A stretch of 64,000 nt of DNA from JAVKFY01 sp040223615 (GTDB taxonomy: Bacteria > Pseudomonadota > Alphaproteobacteria > GCA-2731375): assembly GCA_040223615.1 (NCBI GenBank), contig JAVKFY010000066.1:47789-111788 (forward strand), written 5' to 3'. Position numbers and translations under genes: made by a program. Below the pieces are notes generated by a model, which worked only from the letters and a program-made list of their open reading frames with translations, did no database searches and was not told the DNA's origin. Shown one piece after another: positions 51,333 through 62,010 of this stretch. Within the stretch, counting starts at the first letter, position 1. Every line of letters begins with the position of its first letter.

Positions 51333-54300
51333 ATGGCGCTGGCGCAAGTAACGCTCGATGACAAGTACACGCTGGAATCCGGTCGTGTCTATCTGACCGG
51401 CATGCAGGCGCTGGTGCGCCTGCCGATGCTGCAACGCCAGCGCGACGATGCCGCCGGGCTGAACACGGCCGGCTTCATTTCCGGCTATCGCGGCTCGCCG
51501 CTGGGCGGCTACGACGCCGCCTTGTGGCAGGCGTCGCGGTTCCTGGCCCGCAACCACATCCACTTCCAGCCCGGCGTCAACGAAGACCAGGCGGCGACCG
51601 CGGTGTGGGGCTCGCAGCAGGTCAACCTGTTCCCCAAGGCCAAGTATGACGGCGTGTTCGGCATCTGGTACGGCAAGGGCCCGGGGGTCGACCGCTCCGG
51701 CGACGCCATCAAGCACGGCAACTACGCCGGCAGCTCGAAGCATGGCGGCGTGCTGGCGCTGGCCGGCGACGACCACGGCTGCAAGTCGTCGACCATGCCG
51801 CACCAGTCGGAATACGGCTTCATCCACTATGGCCTGCCGATCCTGCACCCGGCCGGCGTGCAGGAATACATCGACTACGGGCTCTACGGCATCGCGCTGT
51901 CGCGCTACTCCGGCTGCTGGGTCGGCTTCAAGGCAATCGGCGACACGGTCGAAAGCTCCGGCACGGTCTCGATCGACCCGAGCCGCATCGACATCAAGCT
52001 GCCGACCGACTTCGACATGCCGGCAGAGGGGCTGAACATCCGCTACCCCGACGTGCCGATGCACCTGGAACAGCGGCTGGTCACCTACAAGCATCCCGCC
52101 GCGCAGGCCTTCGCGCGCGCCAACAAGCTCGACAAGGTGATGCTGGACTCGCCGAAGGCGCGGCTCGGCATCGTCTCCACCGGCAAGTCGTATCTCGACC
52201 TGCGCCAGGCGCTGGACGAGCTCGGCATCACCGAGGCGGCGGCCGCCGCGCTCGGTATCCGGCTCTACAAGGTGGCGATGACCTGGCCGCTGGAACCGAC
52301 CGGCGTCTACGAGTTCGCCAAGGGTCTGGAAGAGATCCTGGTGGTCGAGGAGAAGAAGCCGCTCCTGGAGGACCAGATCAAGTCGCTGCTGTTCAACCGC
52401 GCGGACATGCCGCGCCGGATTATCGGCAAGCGCGACGAGGAGGGCCGCCCGCTGCTGCCCGAATGGGGCGAGATCACGCCTGGCATGGTCGCCAAGGCAC
52501 TGGTCGACCGCGTACGCCGCTACGACGACCGGCCGGAGTTCAACCAGCGGCTGGCCCGCCTCGACCAGATCGAGAACGAGGCCCGCGGCACGGCGCCGAA
52601 GCTGATGCGTTCGCCGTATTTCTGCTCCGGCTGCCCGCACAACAGCTCCACCAAAGTACCCGACGGCAGCCGCGCGATGGCCGGCATCGGCTGCCACGGC
52701 ATGGTGATGTGGATGCCGACCCGCAACACCCAGACCATCACCCACATGGGCGGCGAGGGCGTGAACTGGGTCGGCCAGGCGCCGTTCACCGACGAGAAGC
52801 ACGTCTTCCAGAATCTGGGCGATGGCACCTACTACCACTCCGGTCTGATGGCGATCCGCGCCGCCGTCGCCGGCAAGGTGAATATCACCTACAAGGTGCT
52901 CTACAACGACGCCGTGGCGATGACCGGCGGCCAGCCGCACGACGGCCCGCTGACCCCGCCCGACATCAGCCGCCAGGTCGCGGCCGAGGGCGTTAAGCGC
53001 GTCGTGGTGGTCACCGACGAGCCCGACAAGTACCCGATCGGCACCGACTGGGCCGACGGCGTCACCATTCACCATCGTTCCGAGCTCGACGCGGTCCAGA
53101 AGGAGCTGCGCGAGATCGAGGGCGTGACGATCCTGATCTACGACCAGACCTGCGCCGCCGAGAAGCGCCGCCGCCGCAAGCGCGGCCGCTTCCCCGACCC
53201 GGCCAAGCGGGTGTTCATCAACGACGCGGTGTGCGAGGGCTGCGGCGACTGTTCCACGCAGTCCAACTGCGTGTCGGTGCAGCCGCTGGACACCGAACTC
53301 GGCCGCAAGCGGCAGATCGACCAGTCGAACTGCAACAAGGACTTCTCCTGCCTCACCGGCTTCTGCCCCAGCTTCGTGACCGTGCATGACGGCGCGGTGC
53401 GCAAGGCCAAGCCGGTAACGGCCAAGGACGGCGGCGACCGCTTCGCCGACCTGCCCGAGCCGCAGCAGCAGTCGTCGGCCGAGCCCTACGGCATCCTGAT
53501 CACCGGCATCGGCGGCACCGGCGTGATCACCATCGGCGCCCTGCTCGGCATGGCCAGCCACATCGCCGGCAAGGCCTGTTCGGTGCTCGACTCGACCGGC
53601 CTGTCGCAGAAGAACGGCGCCGTCGCCAGCCACGTGCGCATCGCCGACAACGCGGAAGACCTGCACGCGGTGCGCATCGCCACCGGCGGCGCCAAGCTGA
53701 TCCTGGGTTGCGACATCGTCACCGCGATCGCGCCCGACGCGCTGGCCACCGCCAACCAGGGCACCACCAACACGGTGATCAACACCCATGTGGTGCCGCC
53801 CGCCGCCTTCGTGATGGACCAGTCCATCGACATGAACGCGGACTCGATGATCGCCCGCATCAAGGAGACCGCCGGCGGTCCGGACAGCGTGTTCATCAAC
53901 GCCTCGCAGATCGCCACCGCGCTGATGGGCGATGCCATCGCCACCAACCTGTTCATGCTCGGCGCCGCCTACCAGAAGGGCCTGGTCCCGCTGCCGGTCG
54001 AGGCCATCCTGCGCGCCATCGAGCTGAACGCCGTGGCGGTGGAGATGAACAAGCGCGCCTTCGCCTGGGGCCGTCTGGCTGTCATCGATCCGGACTACGT
54101 GGAAACCATCGCCGCGCCGCTGATGCCGAGAAAGACGGCGAAGACCGCGATCGCCAAGGACCTGGACGGGATCGTCGGCAAGCGGGTCGAGTTCCTCACC
54201 GGCTACCAGGACGCGGCCTATGCCAAGCGCTACAGCGACCTGGTCGCCCGCGTGCGCCAGGCCGAGCAGACCAAGGCCAAGGGCCGCGACGGCCTGGCCG

Positions 54301-54827
54301 AGGCGGTGGCGCGCAACTACTACAAGCTGCTGGCGTACAAGGACGAGTACGAGGTCGCCCGCCTGCACACCGACCTGGCCTTCCGCGAGAAGCTCGACCG
54401 CCAGTTCGAGGGCGAGTACAGCCTGCGCTTCCACCTGGCGCCGCCGCTGCTGGCGCGACGCGATCCGTCAACCGGCCACCTGCAGAAGATCGAGTTCGAG
54501 GGCAAGTGGCTGTTCCCGGTGCTGAAGGTCGTCGCCGGCCTGAAGGGCCTGCGCGGCGGTCCGTTCGACATCTTCGGACGTACCCAGGAACGCCGCATGG
54601 AACGCGCGCTGATCGACGAGTACGAGGCCATCGTCGCCGAGCTGATCGACAAGCTCGACAACGACAACCACGCACTGGCCTTCCAGATCGCCGAGGTGCC
54701 CGACCGTATCCGCGGCTTCGGCCACATCAAGGAGCGCAACGTAAAGCTGGCCAAGGCCGACTGGGCCAAGCTGATGCCGGTTTTCCGCTCGCCGGGGCAA
54801 GCTACCGACGTCGCCGCCGCGGAGTAG
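51333..54827 (+). CDS. Indolepyruvate ferredoxin oxidoreductase, fused subunits
   Basis: This 1164-residue thiamine enzyme oxidatively decarboxylates aryl pyruvates to acyl-CoA. Domain order: an N-terminal pyrimidine-binding half (SGYRGSPLGGYDAALW, GVNEDQAATAVWGSQQ); a TPP half with CPHNSSTKVPDGS, AGIGCHGMVMWMPT and VKRVVVVTDEP; a Cys-rich cluster CEGCGDCSTQSNC with CNKDFSCLTGFCPSF at about 630-680, the likely iron-sulfur site; the gamma-type domain GITGIGGTGVITIGALLG; and a C-terminal extension. Alpha and beta functions are fused. The start at 51333 has GGAG eight bases upstream. It heads a unit with VOC and crotonase genes, probably for phenylacetate or indole acid breakdown. Confidence 0.93.
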   Translation: MALAQVTLDDKYTLESGRVYLTGMQALVRLPMLQRQRDDAAGLNTAGFISGYRGSPLGGYDAALWQASRFLARNHIHFQPGVNEDQAATAVWGSQQVNLFPKAKYDGVFGIWYGKGPGVDRSGDAIKHGNYAGSSKHGGVLALAGDDHGCKSSTMPHQSEYGFIHYGLPILHPAGVQEYIDYGLYGIALSRYSGCWVGFKAIGDTVESSGTVSIDPSRIDIKLPTDFDMPAEGLNIRYPDVPMHLEQRLVTYKHPAAQAFARANKLDKVMLDSPKARLGIVSTGKSYLDLRQALDELGITEAAAAALGIRLYKVAMTWPLEPTGVYEFAKGLEEILVVEEKKPLLEDQIKSLLFNRADMPRRIIGKRDEEGRPLLPEWGEITPGMVAKALVDRVRRYDDRPEFNQRLARLDQIENEARGTAPKLMRSPYFCSGCPHNSSTKVPDGSRAMAGIGCHGMVMWMPTRNTQTITHMGGEGVNWVGQAPFTDEKHVFQNLGDGTYYHSGLMAIRAAVAGKVNITYKVLYNDAVAMTGGQPHDGPLTPPDISRQVAAEGVKRVVVVTDEPDKYPIGTDWADGVTIHHRSELDAVQKELREIEGVTILIYDQTCAAEKRRRRKRGRFPDPAKRVFINDAVCEGCGDCSTQSNCVSVQPLDTELGRKRQIDQSNCNKDFSCLTGFCPSFVTVHDGAVRKAKPVTAKDGGDRFADLPEPQQQSSAEPYGILITGIGGTGVITIGALLGMASHIAGKACSVLDSTGLSQKNGAVASHVRIADNAEDLHAVRIATGGAKLILGCDIVTAIAPDALATANQGTTNTVINTHVVPPAAFVMDQSIDMNADSMIARIKETAGGPDSVFINASQIATALMGDAIATNLFMLGAAYQKGLVPLPVEAILRAIELNAVAVEMNKRAFAWGRLAVIDPDYVETIAAPLMPRKTAKTAIAKDLDGIVGKRVEFLTGYQDAAYAKRYSDLVARVRQAEQTKAKGRDGLAEAVARNYYKLLAYKDEYEVARLHTDLAFREKLDRQFEGEYSLRFHLAPPLLARRDPSTGHLQKIEFEGKWLFPVLKVVAGLKGLRGGPFDIFGRTQERRMERALIDEYEAIVAELIDKLDNDNHALAFQIAEVPDRIRGFGHIKERNVKLAKADWAKLMPVFRSPGQATDVAAAE

Positions 54828-54846
54828 TCGTCAGGAGATACGCGCG

Positions 54847-55533
54847 ATGACCAAGCCGGACGGGTTGCACCACCTGGCGATCTGCACCGCCGACATGAAG
54901 ACGCAGATCGCCTTCTTCACCGATGTGCTCGGCATGGAGCTGGTGGCGCTGTACTGGATGCACGGCGTGAAGGGCGCCTGGCACGGCTTCCTGAAGCTGA
55001 ACGACGGCTGCTCCATCGCGCTGGTATTCTCGCCCGATATCCCCAAGGTCGAGACCGAGATCGGCAGGACTCACGCCGGCAATCCCGGCGGCCCGGCGGC
55101 GCCCGGCACCATGCAGCACCTGGCGCTGAACGTCCCGGACCGGGCGTCGCTGCTGGCGATGCGCGACCGCATCCGCGATCGCGGCGTCAACGTCTTCGGC
55201 CCGATCGACCACGGCTTCTGCCAGTCGATCTACTTCGCCGGCCCGGAGAACCTGTCACTGGAACTGTCGACCTCGGCCGAGGCCATCGACCCGGAAGCCT
55301 GGATCGACCCGGAGGTCGTGGCGCTGGCCGGCATCAGCGACGAGGAACTCGCCCGCTTCAAGGCGCCGGCCGCCTACACGACCCCGACCGAGCCGGTCGC
55401 GCAGCCGCCGATGGACTCGGCCCGGCCGCACATGGCCTTCCCGGAGAAGACCTACCGGCGCATGCTGGCGATGGACGACGCCGAATACACCGAACGCATG
55501 AGCGAACCTGAGCCGCCGGTGAAGGTGGCCTGA
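54847..55533 (+). CDS. VOC family protein, dioxygenase-like
   Basis: This 228-residue VOC protein has one double module: LHHLAICTADMKTQIAFFTDVLGMELVALYW (about 7-37) and MQHLALNVPDRASLLAMRDRI (about 91-111), with IYFAGPENLSLELSTS holding a Glu metal ligand. The His of LHHLAI, the His of MQHLAL and the Glu are the probable metal triad. A C-terminal tail of about 60 residues is Pro-rich. Extradiol-dioxygenase- or glyoxalase-type activity is possible. It lies 19 bases after the oxidoreductase and 11 bases before the crotonase, so it is probably in the same operon. Confidence 0.86.
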   Translation: MTKPDGLHHLAICTADMKTQIAFFTDVLGMELVALYWMHGVKGAWHGFLKLNDGCSIALVFSPDIPKVETEIGRTHAGNPGGPAAPGTMQHLALNVPDRASLLAMRDRIRDRGVNVFGPIDHGFCQSIYFAGPENLSLELSTSAEAIDPEAWIDPEVVALAGISDEELARFKAPAAYTTPTEPVAQPPMDSARPHMAFPEKTYRRMLAMDDAEYTERMSEPEPPVKVA

Positions 55534-55544
55534 GGGAGGACGAG

Positions 55545-56366
55545 ATGGCGCACACCTATACCGACGCGACCTTCGCCGTGGACGACGGCATCGCCGAGTT
55601 CACCATGAACCGGCCCGACGTGCTGAACGCGCTGACCGACGGCCTGCGGGTCGACTACAAGGCCATGCTCGACGAGGTCCAGGGCAACGGCGACATCCGT
55701 GCGCTGATCCTGCGCGGCGAGGGCCGGGCCTTTTCCGCCGGCGGCAACGTCAAGAACATGGGCGAGCGGATGAACGCCAAGGCCCAGTTGACCGAGACTC
55801 GCGATGGCCTGATCGCGATGCACGACTGGCTGGAGCGGCTCTACAACCTGGACTGTCCGGTGATCGCGGCGGTCGACGGGCTGGCCTTCGGCGGCGGCTT
55901 CTCGCTAGCGCTGGTCAGCGACTTCATCATGGCGACGCCGCGCTCGAAATTCTCCGCCGTGTTCGGGCGTATCGGCCTGGTGCCGGACATGGGCGTGGTC
56001 TACACCCTGCCGCGCGTCGTCGGCCTGCCCAAGGCCAAGGACATCATGTACACCGCCCGCACCGTCGAAGCCGATGAAGCCCTGGCGCTGGGCATCGTGC
56101 ACTCGCTGCACGAGCCCGACGCGCTGCTGCCGGCCGCGCGCGACTTCGCGTCCAAGCTGGCGCGCGGGTCCAAGAACGCGATCGCCGCGACCAAGCGCAT
56201 GACCAATCGCTCGTCCGAGGCAACCTACCGCCAGGTCGCGGAATGGGAGGCCGACGCGCAGTCGATGATGTTCTCCACCGACTTCAACAACGAGGCCGTA
56301 CGCCGCTTCCTGGCCAAGGAAGACCCGCTCTACAACTGGGATGCGATGGACAAGGACGCCGGCTGA
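55545..56366 (+). CDS. Enoyl-CoA hydratase/isomerase (crotonase)
   Basis: This 273-residue crotonase has FTMNRPDVLNALTDG, the oxyanion loop GRAFSAGGNVKNMG and the second loop AVDGLAFGGGFSLALVSD. GRIGLVPDMG is at the usual position of catalytic Glu/Asp residues. It ends FLAKEDPLYNWDAMDKDAG. A gagggagg lies 8 bases before the start. Its context (indolepyruvate oxidoreductase, VOC) suggests breakdown of an aryl-acyl-CoA. No terminator with a T-run was seen after it; the 224-base gap that follows holds the dyad and sigma-54 promoter of PEP-CTERM gene 2. Confidence 0.92.
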   Translation: MAHTYTDATFAVDDGIAEFTMNRPDVLNALTDGLRVDYKAMLDEVQGNGDIRALILRGEGRAFSAGGNVKNMGERMNAKAQLTETRDGLIAMHDWLERLYNLDCPVIAAVDGLAFGGGFSLALVSDFIMATPRSKFSAVFGRIGLVPDMGVVYTLPRVVGLPKAKDIMYTARTVEADEALALGIVHSLHEPDALLPAARDFASKLARGSKNAIAATKRMTNRSSEATYRQVAEWEADAQSMMFSTDFNNEAVRRFLAKEDPLYNWDAMDKDAG

Positions 56367-56454
56367 CCGCCCATCCGGGCGAAGCATATCAGACCGACCT
56401 GTAGACTCCACCGGCCCGCCAAAGCTGGCTTTTCGGCGTCTACCGGGGGACCAC

Positions 56455-56471
56455 TGTCGAGACTCTTTACA
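56455..56471 (+). promoter_or_regulatory. 17-bp dyad, candidate enhancer for PEP-CTERM gene 2
   Basis: TGTCGAGACTCTTTACA reads TGT-N11-ACA with AG/CT inside. It starts 81 bases before the GG of the -24 element, and the counterpart at 45895 is 82 bases before its own. Both share TGTCG, the central C, and TTACA. This is the expected position of an activator site for sigma-54 RNA polymerase. Confidence 0.5.
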
Positions 56472-56533
56472 CTCGGCGCGATCAGGCGCCGGTCTTTGCG
56501 CTTTATACATAAGAAAATCAAAGTTTTAGCGCC

Positions 56534-56550
56534 CTGGCACGCGACTTGCG
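56534..56550 (+). promoter_or_regulatory. Sigma-54 promoter of PEP-CTERM gene 2
   Basis: CTGGCACGCGACTTGCG has a full -24 YTGGCACG element and a -12 TTGC element, with GG (56536-56537) and GC (56548-56549) ten bases apart. It differs from consensus only at the optional R and W positions. A start near 56561 would give a leader of about 30 bases. Confidence 0.88.
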
Positions 56551-56590
56551 AGCCCTCGCATGTCACAAAAACAAGCTTGGGAAAGCACTT

Positions 56591-57568
56591 ATGTCAATTT
56601 CTAGGACAATGATGGCTGTCGCTTGCGGCAGTCTGATCGGCATGGTGTCGGCGTCGCCGGCATTTGCCGTGATGGTTGACTTCGACTCGATGACGCCAGG
56701 CAACGTGAATGGCCAGGAAGGTTGGACCGTCGAGGATTCCTTTGGCAACCAGGTCACGAACTTCGACCAGAGCGTTCAGGACGACGGTAGCGGTAATCAG
56801 GTCTGGCGCCTCTCGAATGCCGTCGCCACCACGTCGTACAGCAACCAACCCTTCTCTCAGCGCTCGCCGCAGGTAGCCGGCGAGACGGGCAGTTCGCTAT
56901 TCAACGACTTCGGCGCCAACCCGGCGAGCCCGAACAACCCGCCGCTTGCCGGCGACGGGGCAACGACCAACACCTTTCATGCCGGGTTCGATTTTCGCTC
57001 CGCTACCGGAGCGGCGCAGTCCGGGTTGAGCATCGGCATCTCGCCGAGTGCCAAGCAGTCGACGGTCCGGATGGGTCTGCTGCGCCTCAGCGACAACGGC
57101 ACCGGCCTCGACCTTGAGGCCTACACCACCGGAACGGTTGCCGCGCCATTCGGTGGCGCCGGCTACGAGACTGTCGGCGACGACCTGTCGTACTTCGACT
57201 GGCAGCGGGTCGACATCTACATCGAGTTCGCCGATGGACTGAACGGCGACACGACCGGCAACGACCTGGTAACCATCTATCTCAACGGCGCACTCGCCTA
57301 CACGGGCCCGACGTGGGAGAGCTACTACGCCGGCCCGCCCGAAGGTCCGCGGCTGCAAGCCGTCGACTCCCTGCTCTTCAGGGTCGCCGGTGCGCCTGGC
57401 ACGCAAGATGAAATCGACGCCCTGCTGGGCAATGGCATCTTCTTCGACAATGTCGTGATCGACAATGCCGCGGACCCAGGTAGGTCCGTGCCTGAGCCTT
57501 GGAGCCTGGCGCTCTTCGGCACCGGCCTGGCGCTTCTCGGCGCCCGCCGTCGACGCGCGCGCACCTGA
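56591..57568 (+). CDS. PEP-CTERM surface protein 2
   Basis: This 325-residue exported protein has a signal peptide MSISRTMMAVACGSLIGMVSASPAFA (cut near 26). The body is beta-rich with many Asp, Gly and Thr residues, resembling a lectin- or jelly-roll-like fold (VDFDSMTPGNVNGQEGWTV; FDWQRVDIYIEF), though this is not certain. The C-terminal VPEPWSLALFGTGLALLGARRRRART carries the PEP motif, helix and Arg cluster of an exosortase substrate. The mature domain is unrelated to that of PEP-CTERM protein 1. The start is weakly supported (gggaaag). A perfect 12-bp terminator follows the stop. Confidence 0.9.
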   Translation: MSISRTMMAVACGSLIGMVSASPAFAVMVDFDSMTPGNVNGQEGWTVEDSFGNQVTNFDQSVQDDGSGNQVWRLSNAVATTSYSNQPFSQRSPQVAGETGSSLFNDFGANPASPNNPPLAGDGATTNTFHAGFDFRSATGAAQSGLSIGISPSAKQSTVRMGLLRLSDNGTGLDLEAYTTGTVAAPFGGAGYETVGDDLSYFDWQRVDIYIEFADGLNGDTTGNDLVTIYLNGALAYTGPTWESYYAGPPEGPRLQAVDSLLFRVAGAPGTQDEIDALLGNGIFFDNVVIDNAADPGRSVPEPWSLALFGTGLALLGARRRRART

Positions 57569-57573
57569 TGCAA

Positions 57574-57628
57574 CGAAACCGCGCCGACGCAAGAGGCATC
57601 GCCTCCGGCGTCGGCGCGGGATCGTTTC
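57574..57628 (+). terminator. Strong hairpin after PEP-CTERM gene 2
   Basis: CCGCGCCGACGC at 57579-57590 pairs exactly with GCGTCGGCGCGG at 57608-57619, and CGAAA/TTTCG extend the stem outside. A GATCGTTTCG tail follows. It ends the PEP-CTERM transcript and shields the radical SAM gene at 57694. Confidence 0.8.
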
Positions 57629-57693
57629 GCGAAGCGTCCGCCGTATGACATAATCACGGGAGTCGACCTGCGGGACTCGCCGGGGGGCAGCCA

Positions 57694-59442
57694 GTGGCAC
57701 AGCGCAAACGATTTCTCGTCGTCCTGATCAAGCCGTCGCACTATGACGAGGACGGCTACGTCATCCAGTGGTACCGCTCGGCGATCCCGTCGAACACGCT
57801 GGCCACGCTCTACGGCCTGACGCTGAACTGCGCCGAGCGCCAGGTGCTCGGCGCCGACGTCGACATCGAGATCGAGGCCTACGACGAGACCAACACCGTC
57901 ATCCCGATCAAGCGCCTGATCCGGCGCCTCAAGGAGGCCGACGGCGGCTTCGTCGGCTTCGTCGGGGTGCAGACCAACCAGTTCCCGCACACCGTCGACA
58001 TGGCGCGCCAGTTCCGAGCCGCCGACCTGAACGTGGTCATCGGCGGCTTCCACGTCTCCGGCTGCCTGTCGATGCTGCCGGCGTTGCCGGCCGACATCAA
58101 AGCCGCGCAGGACATGGGCATCACGCTCTACGCCGGCGAATCGGAAGGCCGGCTCGACGAAGTGCTGGTCGACGCCTGGAACGGTACCCTGCCACCGCTC
58201 TACAACTACATGGACGACCTGCCCGGCATGGCCGAGGCGACGCGGCCGTTCCTGCCCGACAACGTGGTCAAGCGCACCGCCGGCGCCTACACCAGCTTCG
58301 ACAGCGGCCGCGGCTGCCCGTTTCAGTGTTCCTTCTGCACCATCATCAACGTGCAGGGACGCAAGTCGCGTTACCGCACCGCCGACGACATCGAACAAAT
58401 CATCCGCGCCAACGCCGCCCAGGGCATCACCCGCTACTTCGTCACCGACGACAATTTCGCCCGCAACCGCAACTGGGAGCAGATCCTCGACCGGCTGATC
58501 GACCTGCGCGAGAACCAGGGCTTCCGCTTCAAGTTCATCCTGCAGGTCGACACCCTGGCGCACCGCATCCCCGGCTTCATCGAGAAGGCGACGCGGGCCG
58601 GCGCGCACCGCATCTTCATCGGCCTGGAGAACATCAACCCGGATTCGCTGCTCGGCACCAAGAAGCGCCAGAACAAGATCTGGGAGTATCGCAAGATGCT
58701 GCAGATGTGGAAGAGCCACGGCGCCATGACCTACGCCGGGTACATCCTCGGCTTCCCGCCCGACACGCCGGAATCGATCGCCCGCGACGTCGAGATCATC
58801 AAGCGCGAACTGCCGCTCGACCTGGTCGAGTTCTTCGTGCTGACGCCGCTGCCGGGTTCGGAGGACCACCAGAAACTGTCCGCCGCCGGCGTCGACCTCG
58901 ACCCGGACATGAACAAGTACGACCTGGAACACGTCACCACCGACCACCCGATCATGTCACGCGACGAGCTCTCCCGGGTCTATCGCGATGTCTGGTCGCG
59001 CTACTACACGCCCGAGCACGTCGAGACCATCATGCGCCGCGGCGCCGCGTCCGGCCTGAAGCCGAAGAAGATGACGCTGCCGCTGATGTGGTTCACCGGC
59101 GCGCTGGCGATCGAGGGCATCCATCCGCTGGAGCTCGGCTTCTGGCGCCGCAAGGTGCGCACGCAGCGCCGCCACGGCCTGCCGATCGAGAACCCGCTGC
59201 TGTTCTACCCGCGCCGCGCCTGGGAGATCGTCCAGACGCACTATCAGTGGGCTCGGCTGTTCCTCGCCTACCGCGCGATCCAGAAGCGCATCGAGGCCGA
59301 CCCGGCCGCCAAGGAATACGACGACATCTCGCTGCATCCGGTGAGCGAGGCGGAGGAGAACGCCCTCGACCTGATGACCGAGCACGGCGACGCCATCCCG
59401 CACACCCACGGCGCGCCCCGGGTCGGCGTCGCGGCTGAGTAG
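57694..59442 (+). CDS. B12-binding-domain radical SAM protein
   Basis: This 582-residue protein has an N-terminal cobalamin-like fold at about 1-150 (NTLATLYGLTL, VGFVGVQTNQFPHTVDMAR, VIGGFHVSGC) and a radical SAM core with Cys208, Cys212 and Cys215 in GRGCPFQCSFC, the CxxxCxxC 4Fe-4S site, then FVTDDNFARNRNWEQILDRL. It is in the class that includes methyltransferases and methylthiolases acting on unactivated carbons; the substrate is unknown. The start is GTG at 57694 with gggggg upstream. It lies 10 bases before the DUF3592-like gene. Confidence 0.88.
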   Translation: MAQRKRFLVVLIKPSHYDEDGYVIQWYRSAIPSNTLATLYGLTLNCAERQVLGADVDIEIEAYDETNTVIPIKRLIRRLKEADGGFVGFVGVQTNQFPHTVDMARQFRAADLNVVIGGFHVSGCLSMLPALPADIKAAQDMGITLYAGESEGRLDEVLVDAWNGTLPPLYNYMDDLPGMAEATRPFLPDNVVKRTAGAYTSFDSGRGCPFQCSFCTIINVQGRKSRYRTADDIEQIIRANAAQGITRYFVTDDNFARNRNWEQILDRLIDLRENQGFRFKFILQVDTLAHRIPGFIEKATRAGAHRIFIGLENINPDSLLGTKKRQNKIWEYRKMLQMWKSHGAMTYAGYILGFPPDTPESIARDVEIIKRELPLDLVEFFVLTPLPGSEDHQKLSAAGVDLDPDMNKYDLEHVTTDHPIMSRDELSRVYRDVWSRYYTPEHVETIMRRGAASGLKPKKMTLPLMWFTGALAIEGIHPLELGFWRRKVRTQRRHGLPIENPLLFYPRRAWEIVQTHYQWARLFLAYRAIQKRIEADPAAKEYDDISLHPVSEAEENALDLMTEHGDAIPHTHGAPRVGVAAE

Positions 59443-59452
59443 CCCCGGCGCC

Positions 59453-60238
59453 ATGGCGCGTGCCAGCGATTGGGAGTTTCTCCTGCGCCAGTCGCCGCCG
59501 CGCCGGGTGCCGGCGCCGCTGCGCGCCGCCGTGCTGCGGGGCCGGCGCCCGTGGCAGATCGGCCTGGTGGCGACGGCGCTGTTCTGCCTGACGCTCGCGG
59601 CGGCGTTCTTTCCCTACGGCATCGTCGACGACATCCGCCTCGACGTGAGCGGCCAGCCGGCGCGCGGCGAGGTGGAGAGCGCCGTCTATGCTAACCGCAC
59701 CATCGGCGACGACATCATCGCCCGCAAGAAACTGGTGTTCAGCGTGCGGTTTCGCTTCACCGACGCGCACGGCCAAAGCTACGCCACGTCGAGCCTCTAC
59801 TTCGGTCACCTCGAGACCGGCACGCCGGTGATGGTCGAGTACCTGCCGGACGATCCCGAGGTGGCCCGCCTGCGCGACGGCTTCTTCGTGCCCGGCGGCC
59901 GGTGGGAAGTCTTGTGGAGCCTGGTCTTCGTGCTGCCGCCGCTGTTCGGCTACTGGAACGACCGGCGCTGGCAGCGTGAGCGCACCGGCCTGCTCGTCCA
60001 CGGGCTGGTCGCCAGCGGCCGCATCGAGCGGGCATGGCGCGACCATCAGGAAGACGATGTCGGCGGCTGGGTCGAGGTCAGCTACGCTACCGCCGGCGGC
60101 CCGGTCCGGGTCCGCGAGACCTTTGAGCGCGATCCCTACCGCCGGGCCTGCGACATCGCCGCGCGCGGCCACCCGGTGCAGGTGCTGCACCTGCCCGACG
60201 CACCGCGCCAGCACATCGTCCTCGACCTGGTGCGCTGA
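59453..60238 (+). CDS. DUF3592-like membrane protein
   Basis: This 261-residue protein has a cytoplasmic N-terminus, a helix at about 36-56 (IGLVATALFCLTLAAAFFPYG), a loop domain with FRFTDAHGQSYATSSLYFG and VMVEYLPDDPEVARL, the DUF3592 pattern, and a second helix at about 150-165 (VLWSLVFVLPPLFGYW), followed by a second small cytoplasmic beta domain with VEVSYATAGGPVRV. The function of the family is unknown. It follows the radical SAM gene by 10 bases and converges with the monooxygenase gene, 3 bases from it. Confidence 0.75.
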   Translation: MARASDWEFLLRQSPPRRVPAPLRAAVLRGRRPWQIGLVATALFCLTLAAAFFPYGIVDDIRLDVSGQPARGEVESAVYANRTIGDDIIARKKLVFSVRFRFTDAHGQSYATSSLYFGHLETGTPVMVEYLPDDPEVARLRDGFFVPGGRWEVLWSLVFVLPPLFGYWNDRRWQRERTGLLVHGLVASGRIERAWRDHQEDDVGGWVEVSYATAGGPVRVRETFERDPYRRACDIAARGHPVQVLHLPDAPRQHIVLDLVR

Positions 60239-60241
60239 GCC

Positions 60242-61984
<1,743 letters not shown>

Positions 61985-62010
61985 CGTCTCGCTCCTCGTA
62001 CGGCCCGTCG

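Noticed and set aside
51204..54434. 1076-codon minus-strand frame
   Set aside because: It is the antisense shadow of the indolepyruvate oxidoreductase, Val/Gly/Asp-rich, with no domain.
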